In this document: positions 52,205-62,945 of the stretch, piece by piece | Layout: each line of letters begins with the position of its first letter | How positions within the stretch are numbered: the stretch's first letter is position 1 | Source of the DNA: Aphelenchoides besseyi | Lineage: Eukaryota > Nematoda > Chromadorea > Rhabditida > Aphelenchoididae | DNA: 64,000 nt | Reading direction: 5' to 3' | Assembly: GCA_024699855.1 (NCBI GenBank) | Contig: JAMPIQ010000001.1 | Location: 5,952,001 to 6,016,000 of the forward strand | Notes under the pieces: generated by a model | The model's input: only the letters and a program-made list of their open reading frames with translations | Databases searched by the model: none | Told to the model about the DNA's origin: nothing | Position numbers and translations under genes: made by a program

Positions 52205-54565
52205 ACCGTCCACTCTTAAGCTTTCAATTCACCAAGAAACTGAAACAAAACTCGTACACTAACGAATGGACAGTTTTGATTAACAACTCCCGGACGACTG
52301 CTGATGAGCAATTTTAATTGACTCCCGTATTATCAATTCGTCTTTTTTGTTCAGAAATACGATAAGAAATAATGAGAAACACACAAAAATTGTTCGTGCT
52401 AATTAGTCCAACGGATCTCCGAGAGCAATCCATGAACACGTGGTCCGAAAGGAAGTCGACGTGATCCAAAGGAAATCAACTTCCACCAAATCTTATGGTT
52501 AAAAGCAAACAACAATTGAAAAGCCAATTAAAAGTACCGTAAAATCCGTATAGTTGTGTCAAGAGAGAAGCCAGAAGTTTAAATCCTAATGCGGAACATA
52601 AGATGGGAGGATTAAGAAGCAACTAATAAGTGAACCTCGACGGGTCCCTTTGATGCCAAACATTCACGTGAAGATTAAAAGTTTGTTTGTCAATCAAACC
52701 GCACGAAACGTACACAGGAATTGGCGGCCTTCTTTTCAGCACTTTAAATGGCAATCTTTTGATGAAAAGACTACAAGTTTAAAGCAGCAGAGAGATCAAT
52801 TGACGACAAACGAAATTGATCTCCGGTTTTCGATTGCTGATTTTAGGAAAACTTTTGATCAACAAAAGAATCCTAATTGATCGCAAAACGGAGGCCCCAT
52901 CGACTTATCAGTTTCAAAGCGAGATAGAAATCAGAAACTAAACCACTAATTGCGGGTCTCTAGTCTCTTCGCCTGTACACGACTCGTAGGCCGAACAATT
53001 GGTGGTAACACGAATAGAACGTTTATTGAACATGTTAACTCGTAGGCTTAACCCTCGACAACAATCCCCGTTGCGACCGAAATTGAGCGCAAACAACCGG
53101 AATTATGCTCCACGTTCCTTCCGTTCGCTGAGTGTTTGATTTGGGTCGGGAGTTTGTTTTTATTAGCCACAAAAACAGATGAGTCAAACAACAAAACCCC
53201 AACTATTGGAATGCTCTGCAATGTACGATCGTAGTCATTTGATTGAAACGATGAACTTTTGGTTTCAACAACCACCAAGTCGAGAGTTACTTTTGGGTGT
53301 TTCCATTCAACACGTTTCTGTGTTTGTATTCAACTTCGATTTAGCATCAATTACCGAACGTCGACACGCGAATAAACAAAGTCGTGAATCAAAGGGATTA
53401 GCGGGCTTGTAAACGAGCAGATGGAAACCATTCCAATACCACAGAGTTCAAATTTTGGTTCCAAAAACGTTTATAACTCGAAAACACAATAAAAAACGTT
53501 CGTTTTGCTGATAAAAATTTGGACTCAATTCGTCGCATTAAAGAAACTTATGATCCAAATCAAACAACTTAAATTGACTGCAAACAAACGCGCGGAAAGC
53601 AAACTCAAAGGTTTTAAGTGGTTCCAGTGTTTCGAACGACAAGTCAAAGATCAACTAACACTTTCGAGCTCCCGAATTATGATCCCGTACATTGAGACGT
53701 AAACGAACAACCTTTCGAAGGTTATAAATGGTGCTTACCGTCGGATAATTGAGCTGACGACCACGCTGATGGATCGAATTTCGTATTCCGGTTCGACGAA
53801 AAAACAAAAACGTAAGAAAGAAACAGCGTGGCCGAAAACGATCAAAAATTCCAACGGCTTCGGATTTCCATTTGGACCACAGATGGAGAATTCTGTTTTT
53901 ACGTTTCTTATCGTTCCGCTAATGGATCGAAAACTCCCGATGCAAAACACGGCGCTCAAAAAGTTTTGTTTGCCTATCAAGTTGTACGAAAAAGTACGTG
54001 AATTAATGAAGAGGTCTTATTTGAAAATGTTCATCTGAATTTGAAGCCACTCCTTTGACCTCTGCTGATGTTCATCATATTGCGGACACAATCATTAGAG
54101 AACATCTTCAAATCGTAGGCAAATTTGCGTGGTTCTTTGCAGTTGAAATGAATCTGTTGTTTCGTTCTTTGTCCCGGCTTTCATTTTATCAACCCACTCG
54201 ACTGTAGACACAAGCCAACGGCTTAAGGGCACAAGCGATCTTTTCCTTTACGTCTTTGCGTCGTCGAAAAGAACAATTTGAAGAATGCAGATTCAGTTCA
54301 ATGAATCAGTCAACGATAAGAGCAATTAAAAAGAATTAATCTAAAGAGATCAAACTTCGCTCGAGTTTCCTATTTCGAAGGTAAGGCGATAATATTCTAG
54401 TTGAAATCGAAGGTCTCACGCACTGGGGTTTCGTTGAAATTGCAACGATACAGCGAGGAGAAGTTTGCTTAATTCTGAGTTTTACGACAACATTGCATGC
54501 ATTTGATTTCATTAACACATTTGAATCACAACAGTTTTTGAGTGATTAACTTGGATCCATGGATT
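52205..54565. other. Gene-poor stretch
   Basis: No gene, RNA or repeat is supported over 2.3 kb. Plus-strand frames at 52,650-52,880, 53,179-53,412 and 53,769-54,038 lack motifs, splice support and consistent codon use. Confidence 0.4.
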
Positions 54566-54569
54566 GGGC

Positions 54570-55088
54570 TCATGGACAAAAGGTAATGGTGAATTGACCA
54601 CCAGTTGGCGCGCCATGAGTCTTCCAATCTTCGCCGGGATTATGATACGCGTCCGGACAATTTCTGAAAAACGATCTCATTTGAAAACCACTTCAAACCT
54701 ACTGATCATAACAAACAATTGTATCGCCGTTAGTCTTTTCGAGTTTCATTGGAGTGTTGAAGCCGTCGATCACGCTTATATCGTAGTAGTCGTTGTTATG
54801 TCCGCCGTTGATGGTTATTTCGGCCTCAGTTGATTGGGCTGAACATTTTACCTACATCTGCACAATACACCTGAACCAACCGCTGTATCCATTACGAAAG
54901 TTAAGTCCCGGCTTAGTGTCGTAACTTTTGTCGCACTCTTGATTGGGTTGTAAAGTGCAGAGATGGTTTGGACCTCCTTGTTGGTCGGTAACGGTCACCT
55001 CGACTGGAGAAGTGCAATGGTTTCGAACAACAACTTTCGTGCTATGAACTCCAATGGCCATGAGCATCAAGAGGCCCAAAACCTTCAT
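54570..55088 (-). CDS. Small secreted thaumatin-like protein
   Basis: Thaumatin-like proteins are secreted, disulfide-rich folds linked to defence; nematodes carry several (thn genes). The ATG at 55088 opens a signal peptide (MKVLGLLMLMAIGVHS), then KVVVRNHCTSPVEVTVTDQQ and GLNFRNGYSGWF. A short intron leads to AEITINGGHNNDYYDISVID and GFNTPMKLEKTNGD, the thaumatin block (usually DFYDVSLVDGYN.P), followed across another intron by NCPDAYHNPGEDWKTHGAPT and an end of FTITFCP. The exon-1 donor is best placed after AGG T (GTATTG), the only option I found that keeps the frame, giving an intron of about 33 bp. At roughly 150 residues it is well below the 200-240 of full-size members and has fewer cysteines, so it is a reduced form. 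Confidence 0.75.
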
Positions 55089-55485
55089 TCTAAACTTGTT
55101 AGTCGTTTGAAGAAATCTGTCAAGCGTATTGAAGAGTGTTAATGTCGATATCTTTTTGCTTCGTTTTATAGCCCGTGTCTTCACATGCTCTGACGCAACT
55201 CGAACAGGATTTTTGTTATTGGCGTTCAATGATTAACGCGAATGCGGTAGTGGAAAAACGATTAAATCAGATAGCCGACTGAAACGGAACTTCATTCACG
55301 ATCAACCTTCGAAGAATGCGAAGCTTAGGCGCTGGCTAGTTACAGAGTTCTCGAGTTGTTTTGGTTCTAAGCTTTAGATTAAAGATGGCTAATAAACAGC
55401 GTATTCGTTGTGTTGAGATAATTAGCGCGCAAGAACGTTTATTCCCACACTAGTAATTGCATTTCAAATGTTCACACAAGCACCT

Positions 55486-56066
55486 TCACTTCTGCTCTTC
55501 CTTCAAGCTTGCTAACTCCTGCTCTTTTCTTTCGAACCACTTCCGACGCCTGTAATTCGTGATTGTAAAAAGCAAAATTGTTGTAAACATACTTTCTGAC
55601 AATTCTTCTTTATCGTCATTGAGCTTTGGCGCCGGAGATTTTGCATAATACTCGAAAACTCTTCCGTAGGATCTCCAGCCCACCCTTTTGCGAGGCTCCA
55701 CTAACATTCGTTCGAACATATGCCTGAAGGCTTGAGCAACAATTTGACTTTGCCTTCGGGTTTCCCCTTTTTCTTCTTTTATCCATTGACGCGCAGTTCT
55801 AAAAAATTCGATTATTATTGTCAACGTTACTTCGGTTGTCTTAGTGTTCCGCTCCTAGAATTTTTAGTATTTGAAGGTTGATGGTCGACGGTTTGGATGT
55901 CAGTAGGACCTATGCCCGCCGTCAAAGGATCGGATAAACGGCTTATTAGAGCATCGTTAACAACAAGGAAAGGGGACGTGGGCCAATGTCGAGCGACCGC
56001 TCGCGACGGGGCCTGACTAGAATGAAGTGGGGTGGAGGTTTCAGAGCGGCTGTTCCTACTTGTCGA
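55486..56066 (-). CDS. Unrecognised minus-strand gene fragment
   Basis: An open frame after a TGA at 56,069 runs to about 55,831 (SRNSRSETSTPLHSSQAPSR ... VVNDALISRLSDPLTAGIG) and joins by GTAACG/TTTTAG to TARQWIKEEKGETRRQSQIV, AFRHMFERMLVEPRKRVGWR and YGRVFEYYAKSPAPKLNDDK. It ends either through a read-through frame (RRRKWFERKEQELASLKEEQ, stop 55486) or after splicing at a GTATGT donor. No ATG is seen at the 5' side and no family is recognised. The 5' part is unusually GC-rich for this window. Confidence 0.33.
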
Positions 56067-56485
56067 TCAATGACTTGGACAAGTAAATAAACGGTGGCCC
56101 CCTCTTCAGGAGGCCTCCCTTTCAATTCACACCGAGCACCGATTTCATGATCTTATTCCATACTTGCCCGATTTCCAGAAAGTTTCTGTCTCGACACGAT
56201 TATGGCAATCTCTCTCTACCGTTTCGCGTCACAACAGAGGCTACTGAATGTTGTTATTTTTATTCGTTTCATCTTACTCCCTACACTCCTAATCGCTCCG
56301 TTTAGTTGTAGAAATTGTCTAGTGAAATAAACTCTTTTCTAATCCAAGTTCTGAGACAGAACAACTTCTTTTGTCTTCTAACAATCCGAAACGATGATAA
56401 ACAACACAATTTTTAAGTTCCTAATAACAGAAAACAACAACTTAACTACAATCTAACACCAACCATAACAACAAAAAAGACGAGC

Positions 56486-56640
56486 ATTAGTCATGTGGAC
56501 GACGGCGTTGCCGTGATGTGATGATGTTCAAAAGAACATCGTCGGCGCGAAGACCATTTTGTTCGTTCACTTCATAGCCGGAAATCATGAAACGTCCATA
56601 AATTCGAACTCGTTGGCCGCGAATCATCTGTACTTGCATG
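56486..56640 (-). CDS. 50-residue open frame, unknown
   Basis: From ATG 56640 the frame reads MQVQMIRGQRVRIYGRFMIS, then GYEVNEQNGLRADDVLLNII and a basic end, RQRRRPHD, stop 56488-56486. The residue pattern (alternating beta-like GQRVRIYGRFMI) looks like protein. It may be the last exon of a larger gene, since a weak AAGAC context precedes the ATG. No family is recognised. Confidence 0.33.
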
Positions 56641-56644
56641 TCTT

Positions 56645-57778
56645 GTGACTTGGATTACTCTGCTGGTGGTTTTGATATCGGTTTTACTTGTTAGTTGAGG
56701 TCTGATTTGCGTAATTATTTCCCGCTTGTTGACCTTTTTTTATTTGATTTTCGTGTTACATGATGAATCTTAAGAGGATATTTGGCACTGAAAGAGTCTT
56801 TCAAAAACAATCAGTCAACAGAAGTTCGTTTCTATTCTTGATTGTCGATGGCGATTGGTTTCTAGCATCAGTTTTTGTTCTTAATGAGCAGGTTTTCCGC
56901 ATAAATCGCCGCCATGATGTTGAAATGTTTGGTTATAACAACGTCTAAGGTTCGTTAAGATTTCGTTTATTCAGCAGTACAGTCAATGGATTCTTCTGTT
57001 CATTACGTCGTTTCACTGTGGACGTTTGTTTGTTGAGATTCAGTTTCCTTATTAACCTGCACTTGTTTGTAAAGTATTAAGGGTGCCTATAAGTCGAATT
57101 GCCTTGTTCATTGCAATCTCAGTGTTTTTCTTTACATCCAACATCTTATTTCTTGCACGATTTAAACGAAATTTGAGCCGTTTTGGGATCAACTTCTTTC
57201 GATTTTTCACGGCGCCGGGACTCTGTAGCAGCATCTCGACTGCGCGTCTCAATGGCATGGCGATCGTATTATATTTGCATTCATCCAATCAAATCTACGA
57301 CATGAAATCGCACTTGTCAACGACAAATCCCCAAACGCCAAAACTCACGACTACGCTCAAAAGCAAAGAAAAAAAGCGATCGCCCTTCGACCAAGTCGCA
57401 GACATCGCGTCGCTGAGTGTCTGCGGAAAAGTGCGTTTTTGTTTACAACACAACACGCGATTTGGACATTGAAATTGGAAGACTCGGAAGAAGAAGTTGA
57501 CCGAAACGATCAACCTTCGTGGAGTGGGAATCTGGACTTGCAAGTTTCAGACGACCACACATCTCGAACACCAGTCATCACTTCTGGGCCGACGAGTTAT
57601 TCGCGTGGGAGCAGGTGCTCCAACAGAGTTTGTTCGTGAACTTGGAACGGAGGCTGATCAGTCGAACCGAATGCTGTTCTCGATCTATGACTGCAATTTG
57701 GATATAAAAGCGGCAATGAAGATGTTCAGAAACACATCCGCTTCTGCTCCAGTCCACTCACTCATCCGCTCTCCAAAT
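56645..57778. other. Stretch without firm gene
   Basis: Opposite-strand frames overlap at 57,052-57,288 (minus, basic, MDECKYNTIAMPLRRAVEML) and 57,083-57,472 (plus, hydrophobic start). Neither has splice or family support and I cannot choose between them. Confidence 0.35.
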
Positions 57779-57779
57779 C

Positions 57780-58187
57780 ATGCGATTGATTTTGTTGTTC
57801 GTCTTGTTGCTCGTGATTGTAGGCACTGGTAAGTGATTGGGCACTCGGCGACTTGATTGAGTGATTGCAGTTCTTGCTCGCGGTCGACAACAACGAAATC
57901 GCGGCGGTGGAAACGGTGGAATGATGGGCGGACAGAATGGTGGCCAGAGTGAAGGAGGAAATCAGAATGGAGGGCGTGGTGGAGGTCGTGGTGGAGGCCG
58001 TGGTGGTCAACGACAAGGTCGAGGTGGTAATCAACGAGGCCGCGGCGGCAAGCAACGTGGTCGAGGAGGTAACAAGAAAGGTCGAGGCGGAAATCAAGGC
58101 GGCAGAAGCGAAGACCAAATGGGAGGCGGAAATCAAATGGGCGGCGGAAACCAAATGGGAGGTCAATTTGGTGGAGACGATCAGTGA
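57780..58187 (+). CDS. Secreted glycine-rich (GGR/GGN repeat) peptide
   Basis: Two exons (57780-57828, 57871-58187) give about 121 residues. Exon 1 encodes a signal peptide (MRLILLFVLLLVIVGT). The mature part is almost entirely Gly, Arg, Gln, Asn and Met: early GGGNGGMMGGQNGG units, a central run of RGGGRGG and GRGGNQRGRGG units, and a final series of GGGNQMGGG units ending QFGGDDQ. Nematodes secrete Gly-rich peptides from epidermis and glands (some NLP/CNC antimicrobial and cuticle or silk-like proteins), but this lacks the YGGW or GGYGG units of those C. elegans sets. AATAAA lies about 35 bp after the stop. Confidence 0.75.
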
Positions 58188-58431
58188 TTTCTGAGAACTC
58201 ATTTGCGTGCTTAATTAATTGTTGAATAAACACACGTGTATGAACGGCATCTGGATAGAACAAGTGCATGATTTCTAATTGACAGTGTTTTTCGTGAACT
58301 ACCAACTCGGACGATCAACAGCCGGCATTTGAATGCCGATTAGTTGAATAGTCGATTGTCGAAAACAAGTTAATCTCTTTGCACGGTACATTCGGCTAGC
58401 AGCCGGTCACTATCGAACATCACCAATCAAA

Positions 58432-58848
58432 ATGTCTCGTTCTTCGATTGCCATCTTCTTTTCTCTTCTCGTCATTTCGACTCACACTCTTCCAGTGAGT
58501 AGCAGTCAGGGATCTCCATTGCTCGGCAATCTCGTCGGAAATGTTTTGGGAACCGTCGACGGAGTGGCTGCAAACGCTCAGCCAGTGGTTGGCGAGGTCA
58601 TCGGTCTGTTGGGCAGCTGCAAACGACCCGGAGCTTTGACCAAGATCGTCAAACTGCTCAACTTGCCCGGAACCGTTGATCCCGCCCAATTCGTCCAATT
58701 GCTCTCGATTTTGACTCAATTGGATTCAATTCTCACTCAAACCATCTGCACTTTTGACTCGTTGGTGCCGCTGAAAAGTGGCAGTAAATCGGGTAGTGGT
58801 CTTGATGAACTGTTGGAGGAGCTGGGAACAATTCTAAACATCCCATAA
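58432..58848 (+). CDS. Secreted Leu/Val-rich amphipathic protein
   Basis: I do not recognise a family. The ATG at 58432 gives a signal peptide (MSRSSIAIFFSLLVISTHT), then SSQGSPLLGNLVGNVLGTVD, VVGEVIGLLGSCKRPGALTK, IVKLLNLPGTVDPAQFVQLL and SILTQLDSILTQTICTFDSL, ending with a Gly/Ser linker and ELLEELGTILNIP. It is a single exon of 138 residues with two cysteines. Repeated L-x-x-L/V helices suggest a small helical lipid-binding or saposin-like protein, but this is inference. Similar Leu-rich coding sequence follows at 58,875-59,126 in another frame. Confidence 0.6.
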   Translation: MSRSSIAIFFSLLVISTHTLPVSSSQGSPLLGNLVGNVLGTVDGVAANAQPVVGEVIGLLGSCKRPGALTKIVKLLNLPGTVDPAQFVQLLSILTQLDSILTQTICTFDSLVPLKSGSKSGSGLDELLEELGTILNIP

Positions 58849-58874
58849 AACGTTGATTGCTTTCCTTCCTTCAA

Positions 58875-59126
58875 AGTCTGTTGGCAGCCGTCGAGAAGCT
58901 TTTGGATCAGTTGTTCGGAAATGTTAGCGGACTGTTGGATCAGCTCCTGGGCGATGCACTGGTTCGGTTGACGGAGTGTCGATATCTTGAACCTCGTCCT
59001 GAACAACTTGACCGGACTGTTGGGAATCCCAGAGGGGTGTTGCCGTTGGATTTCATTGAACAACTGATGCCCCAGTTGCAAAAGGTTTTCGAGAAATTGG
59101 GATCGGGATTGCCGGTCGGATTGTAA
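58875..59126 (+). pseudogene. Second, degenerate or spliced Leu-rich unit
   Basis: After a CTTCAAAG acceptor-like site the frame reads SLLAAVEKLLDQLFGNVSGL, LDQLLGDALVRLTECRYL and LDFIEQLMPQLQKVFEKLGS, stop 59124-59126. It resembles the LLGNLVGNVLGTV part of the preceding gene. No in-phase donor in that gene joins cleanly, so this is either a separate broken copy or exons of an alternative form. Confidence 0.4.
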
Positions 59127-59129
59127 ATT

Positions 59130-59630
59130 ATTTAGTCAACTAAACATGATCAGCATGACAACTGTTGCCTTAAACAAATTGAGCATAACGATTTAAATAT
59201 AATGGTTAGTCTTACAGTAAACGATGAACTTTGAATTTCGAGTCACTCAGAAGCTTGACACGAAAGATTCTCTTAAGCAAACCAAAGACATCTCGTTCAA
59301 CTTCCAAATTACAATTCTGAAGTCGAAGATGTTTTTCATAACACTGTCAATGTGCTCTTGTCTCGTTGTCTAAACGCTTGTTTTTGAGCTTGCAGCTCGT
59401 GAGCTGCTTACTGGTGTATTCACGATCTTCGAGTTTAATCAACCGCTTTTCTTTGTCACTTCGAAGTTAGTTCTTTTATCTATCAGCTCTTACCGCTTGT
59501 ATCTACATTGTCGTAAATGAAAGAAGAGATCGTTGAACTCTCAAAATTGCTTACATCATTAAATTGTCAACTACAATATGAATTCATTTAAACAATTCGA
59601 TCATATTGCAACATTTTTTATCGATCATAC
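59130..59630. other. AT-rich intergenic stretch
   Basis: Nothing recognised between the Leu-rich unit and the end of aspartyl protease C. Confidence 0.4.
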
Positions 59631-59634
59631 ACAA

Positions 59635-61121
59635 TTAGCGTAGGGCTTTTGCAAAGCCAATAGTACGGGTTTCAATGTTGTGGACCTGACAGTATGCGCG
59701 GGTGAAAGGAGTTCCCAAAACCCAAAGATCGATGGTACTATAGCCAACCAATAATACTTCGCAGTCACCATTATGGAGGTTTGAAAGCAGGTATTGGGAA
59801 GGAATGGTGTACAGATGCCCATTGACGATGAAATGGATTGTTAGATCAGCATCGCATTTAACAACGTGACCTCCATCAACAGCTCTTGCTCCTATTATAT
59901 CCATGATTTTGTCGACGGTTTTCGGGGGGGCGGCGATTAAATTACTACCCGAATCTATAAATGAGAATAAGACAAATGTGATTCTCTGACTCTACCGGAA
60001 ACCACTTTAAAGGGCTTCGCTATACGTGCAGAGCCAATTTGTAACTGAGACACAGTGAACTGCCAATGTTCTGCTATCTCTGACTGTTAAATGGTGTGCA
60101 AAATTATTGACTTACAATTAGGATTAACGTCAACATAATCCTTAACTTCACCGCAGTTATGTGTATCTAGCGCCCCAAACGTTATCACACCGCTTTCTTG
60201 GCACTCTTCATAATTTGGACAATTTCGCATGTGGATCGTAAAGATTGGAGCATCAAGAACCCCTTGACGCCAAGCCTCATGCATCACCGAGCTATATTTC
60301 GCCGTCGGCTTAACTGAACTTCCAAGACCAAGAATACCCTACAAGAACTCAAAAATTTTAATCGAATCTACATACCTCATCACCAAGTTCCATCACTTCA
60401 CCGGCACCAAACGTAATTGGTTCTGGAAAACGTAATGTACTTCCAAACTAAAATAAGCTCTTAGCAAAACACTTGTCGTTAAACTAACCGTAAAATAATC
60501 CTTGTAGTAATGACCACGAGCCGAACCAGTGCCTGTAGTTTCAAAGAAATTTGATTGTTTTTTTCATTTACAGACCGTATCTAACTTTGAAGGGTTTATT
60601 AGTTGGCTCTGCGGTAACAGATCCTTCGGGATCGTAAAGCCCGAAATCCCCACCGCAATACTTGGCGCCAGGACCTAAACATACAGATGTCATTTGATCG
60701 ACTGTTTCACCACAAACCCGACGATATGCAACCTTTTTTCGGTATCCAGAAAATGCTGGAACCTAAGTACCGGCTGAATAGAGAGACTGAGGAATGCTAA
60801 CCTGTATCGAATAGCTAAAACATTGAAGCCAATGAACATTCAAACATTTCGCCCACTTACCACAGTAAAAGGTACCGGTGGTGTCCCTACGTATACGGTT
60901 CCTGAACAGTTTAATGTGATTATGGCCAACTTGATTGCAGACCCCGTATACTGCTGAGTGTTATCCAGAGTTAAAGCTTGACTATAGACATCGCTCAGTC
61001 TCAGCGTGTTGTTGCGTTGAACGCGTTTGACTGCTCGAACATCAACTGACCATGAGCCCGCATCAACCAACATCACAAGAGCATAACCAATTAAGAAACC
61101 GAACACCAACATCGAAGACAT
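59635..61121 (-). CDS. Aspartyl protease C (ASP-1/pepsin family, A1)
   Basis: This is a third A1 aspartyl protease, on the opposite strand from A and B. The ATG at 61121 gives a signal segment (MLVFGFLIGYALVMLV), a propeptide (RAVKRVQRNNTLRLSDVYSQ) and TVYVGTPPVPFTV. The next 13-nt microexon (60814-60802, CTATTCGATACAG) encodes LFDTG, completed by SSIFWIPKKG. ITFGAGEVMELGDEGILGLG, MRNCPNYEECQESGVITFGA, LDTHNCGEV, the second motif SDSGSNLIAAP and VLGTPFTRAYCQVHN, then IETRTIGFAKALR follow. Both catalytic Asp residues are kept. ILG and the NCG pattern place it with nematode ASP-1-like proteases. In the C-terminal block, LGTPFTRAYC replaces the GDPWIRSYC of A. Confidence 0.92.
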
Positions 61122-61124
61122 CGG

Positions 61125-62670
61125 AGCAAAATGATTATGTTGAAATCAAAAACAACGGCCATTTAATACCACTTCTTGATCTCATTGAACTCACCAGGTG
61201 TAGCGGTCGCAATTCGAATAGTCTCCAGAAGCAAAGTTTAATGATCAATATCCAGATCTCGCTTTTAATGTTTTGGCTTTTTGCAATTTTAATTGAACTC
61301 AAACTATTTTCAATCTTTTATTTAAACAGCCAGAAGTTGTCATCGATGGTTGTCGAATGAAAGAATGACAGTTGAACCTTTTAAGCATGAAGATCAATTT
61401 TTTGTTTGCTGTAGGGTTCAATTAAATGCACGAGTAGTTTGCCTTTGTCTGTTTAGATAGCTGTCCATCTGCTACACCGAAAAAGAATTGGAAGAAGGTA
61501 GTCTTGGGACTCTGAAGTGTTCGGTTGTATGACTATCTTTCTAATCAGCATCTCTAGAAAGGAGTTCAGTAAACTAATAAGCCAAGAGACTTCTGACTTG
61601 TTCATTAGGTCGCTTTGAATCATTCAAAGATCAGGAAGTTAGTTGACCAACGAGCTCAGGAAAATCTGTTATGGTCAGCTCAATCGAAAATTAGTGAATT
61701 TTTATAAAAAAGTTGACTTCAGCTTTTGATTCTCCAGTTCTGATCATTTAATACGACTTCGTTTATTTACGTTGCATCCCGACTATTCCTGTTTCTATAG
61801 GCTTGTAGGATTTTTATCTCATCAAGGAACCAAATACGATTGACATCTCAGAAAGCTTTCGAGGAAGTGCGTGGTGATGAAAAAGTTAGTCTCGTGTGAT
61901 CTTCACTTCAACACCGTTCCGAGTTGACATCCTCTCCAAGGTTTTGCTCATTCGGATCTTTCCTAGGAGACTCTCCCCTCCCATTCGCTCGCAACTTTTT
62001 CAGCCAGCTCGCACTTTTTTCGCTCTTACACTCCGAAGAGTTGCACCAAGTATTCGAAACGATTGTGTCCTCGAAACCGTTTTCACAACTTATTAACAGC
62101 CCATTAAACGGTTATTCGAGCGGCCTCCGTCGACTCACTTTTCAGCGCCTTAGATCGCACGGCCATTTGGATCACACTAACAACAGCTCCTAAACGCGTT
62201 TTCACTCATCCTTTTTTTGAATTCCTGGAACTAATATTTCAACTCGTGTTAAACTCCCAGCCGAAGATTAGGTGGCGGGGACTAAGGGGGTGGGCGGTCC
62301 TGGCCGCGGTTCGCACTGTAGCGAGCCGCTCGCAGAGGGGGGGGGGTCTCCTAGGAAAGACCCCAATTACCTTCACCCAAATGTTATGAAGACGTTCATG
62401 TTCGATTGAAGTGACGATATGCTCCTGATCGTCTAATGAAAACTAACGTTTATTTTCAGATCTACGGTTACAAGAAAAAGAATTGAGACATAGGGGCCGA
62501 TGTGAACTGGGCCCCGAATCAACAATTAAGATCACTCGTCGTCCGAAAGCGGATTCGGACGGTGCAGGATCTTATCGTTCAGGCACATGAATAACGACCA
62601 AACGATAGCCATACACAAAGACAGTGCCCTGGAAACGTCAATCAGCAGTGTAGTGAACAAACAACTTGCA
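61125..62670. other. Intergenic stretch; MITE-like inverted repeat inside
   Basis: No gene is firm. A minus-strand segment at about 62,523-62,630 (ALSLCMAIVWSLFMCLNDKI, ending NPLSDDE) looks like a coding exon with one hydrophobic helix and may belong to the gene at 62.7-62.9 kb, but no in-phase join was found. GC-rich sequence occurs near 62,270-62,360. Confidence 0.35.
61958..62359. repeat. 400-bp element with 14-bp terminal inverted repeats
   Basis: CTTTCCTAGGAGAC (61958-61971) is matched by its exact reverse complement at 62346-62359. Imperfect pairing continues inward (CTCCCCTCC against GAGGGGGG). The size and ends fit a short non-coding (MITE-like) element, but no target-site duplication is obvious and no second copy was found here. 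Confidence 0.35.
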
Positions 62671-62675
62671 TTGAC

Positions 62676-62945
62676 TCAGCGCCCGCCGTAGTTACTCGAC
62701 GGAACTGCAGTGGTGTTCAAAACTTGAGTAACGTTTCTTACGGTAACTTCCTCGCCCTAGAATAAAGCGTTAACAACAATTGGTTTAAAACTTACTTTGA
62801 TAGCAACCCAAAAATTTTTGATTTCACCTTGAGCAATGGAGAAATAGGCAACATATGATAAATGGGTCATGCTAGAAGATTCAATTGGAACATTGTCACA
62901 AACGACCGTATTGTCGCCCGTTTGAAGCTTTCCGCCGGCGCTCAT
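62676..62945 (-). CDS. Small protein starting at inverted-repeat edge
   Basis: I do not recognise it. From ATG 62945 the frame reads MSAGGKLQTGDNTVVCDNVP, IESSSMTHLSYVAYFSIAQG and EIKNFWVAIK, then over a GTAAGT/TCTAG intron GEEVTVRNVTQVLNTTAVPS to a stop at 62678-62676, about 76 residues. Two N-glycosylation-type sites (NVT, NTT) hint at a secreted protein, but the ORF itself has no signal peptide. A leader-like hydrophobic frame lies upstream inside the repeat arm (about 63,069-63,000). The C-terminal exons may differ. Confidence 0.45.

Noticed and set aside
57762..58305. Long Ser/Thr- and His/Asp-rich minus-strand frames
   Set aside because: They are shadows of the glycine-rich repeat gene on the plus strand.
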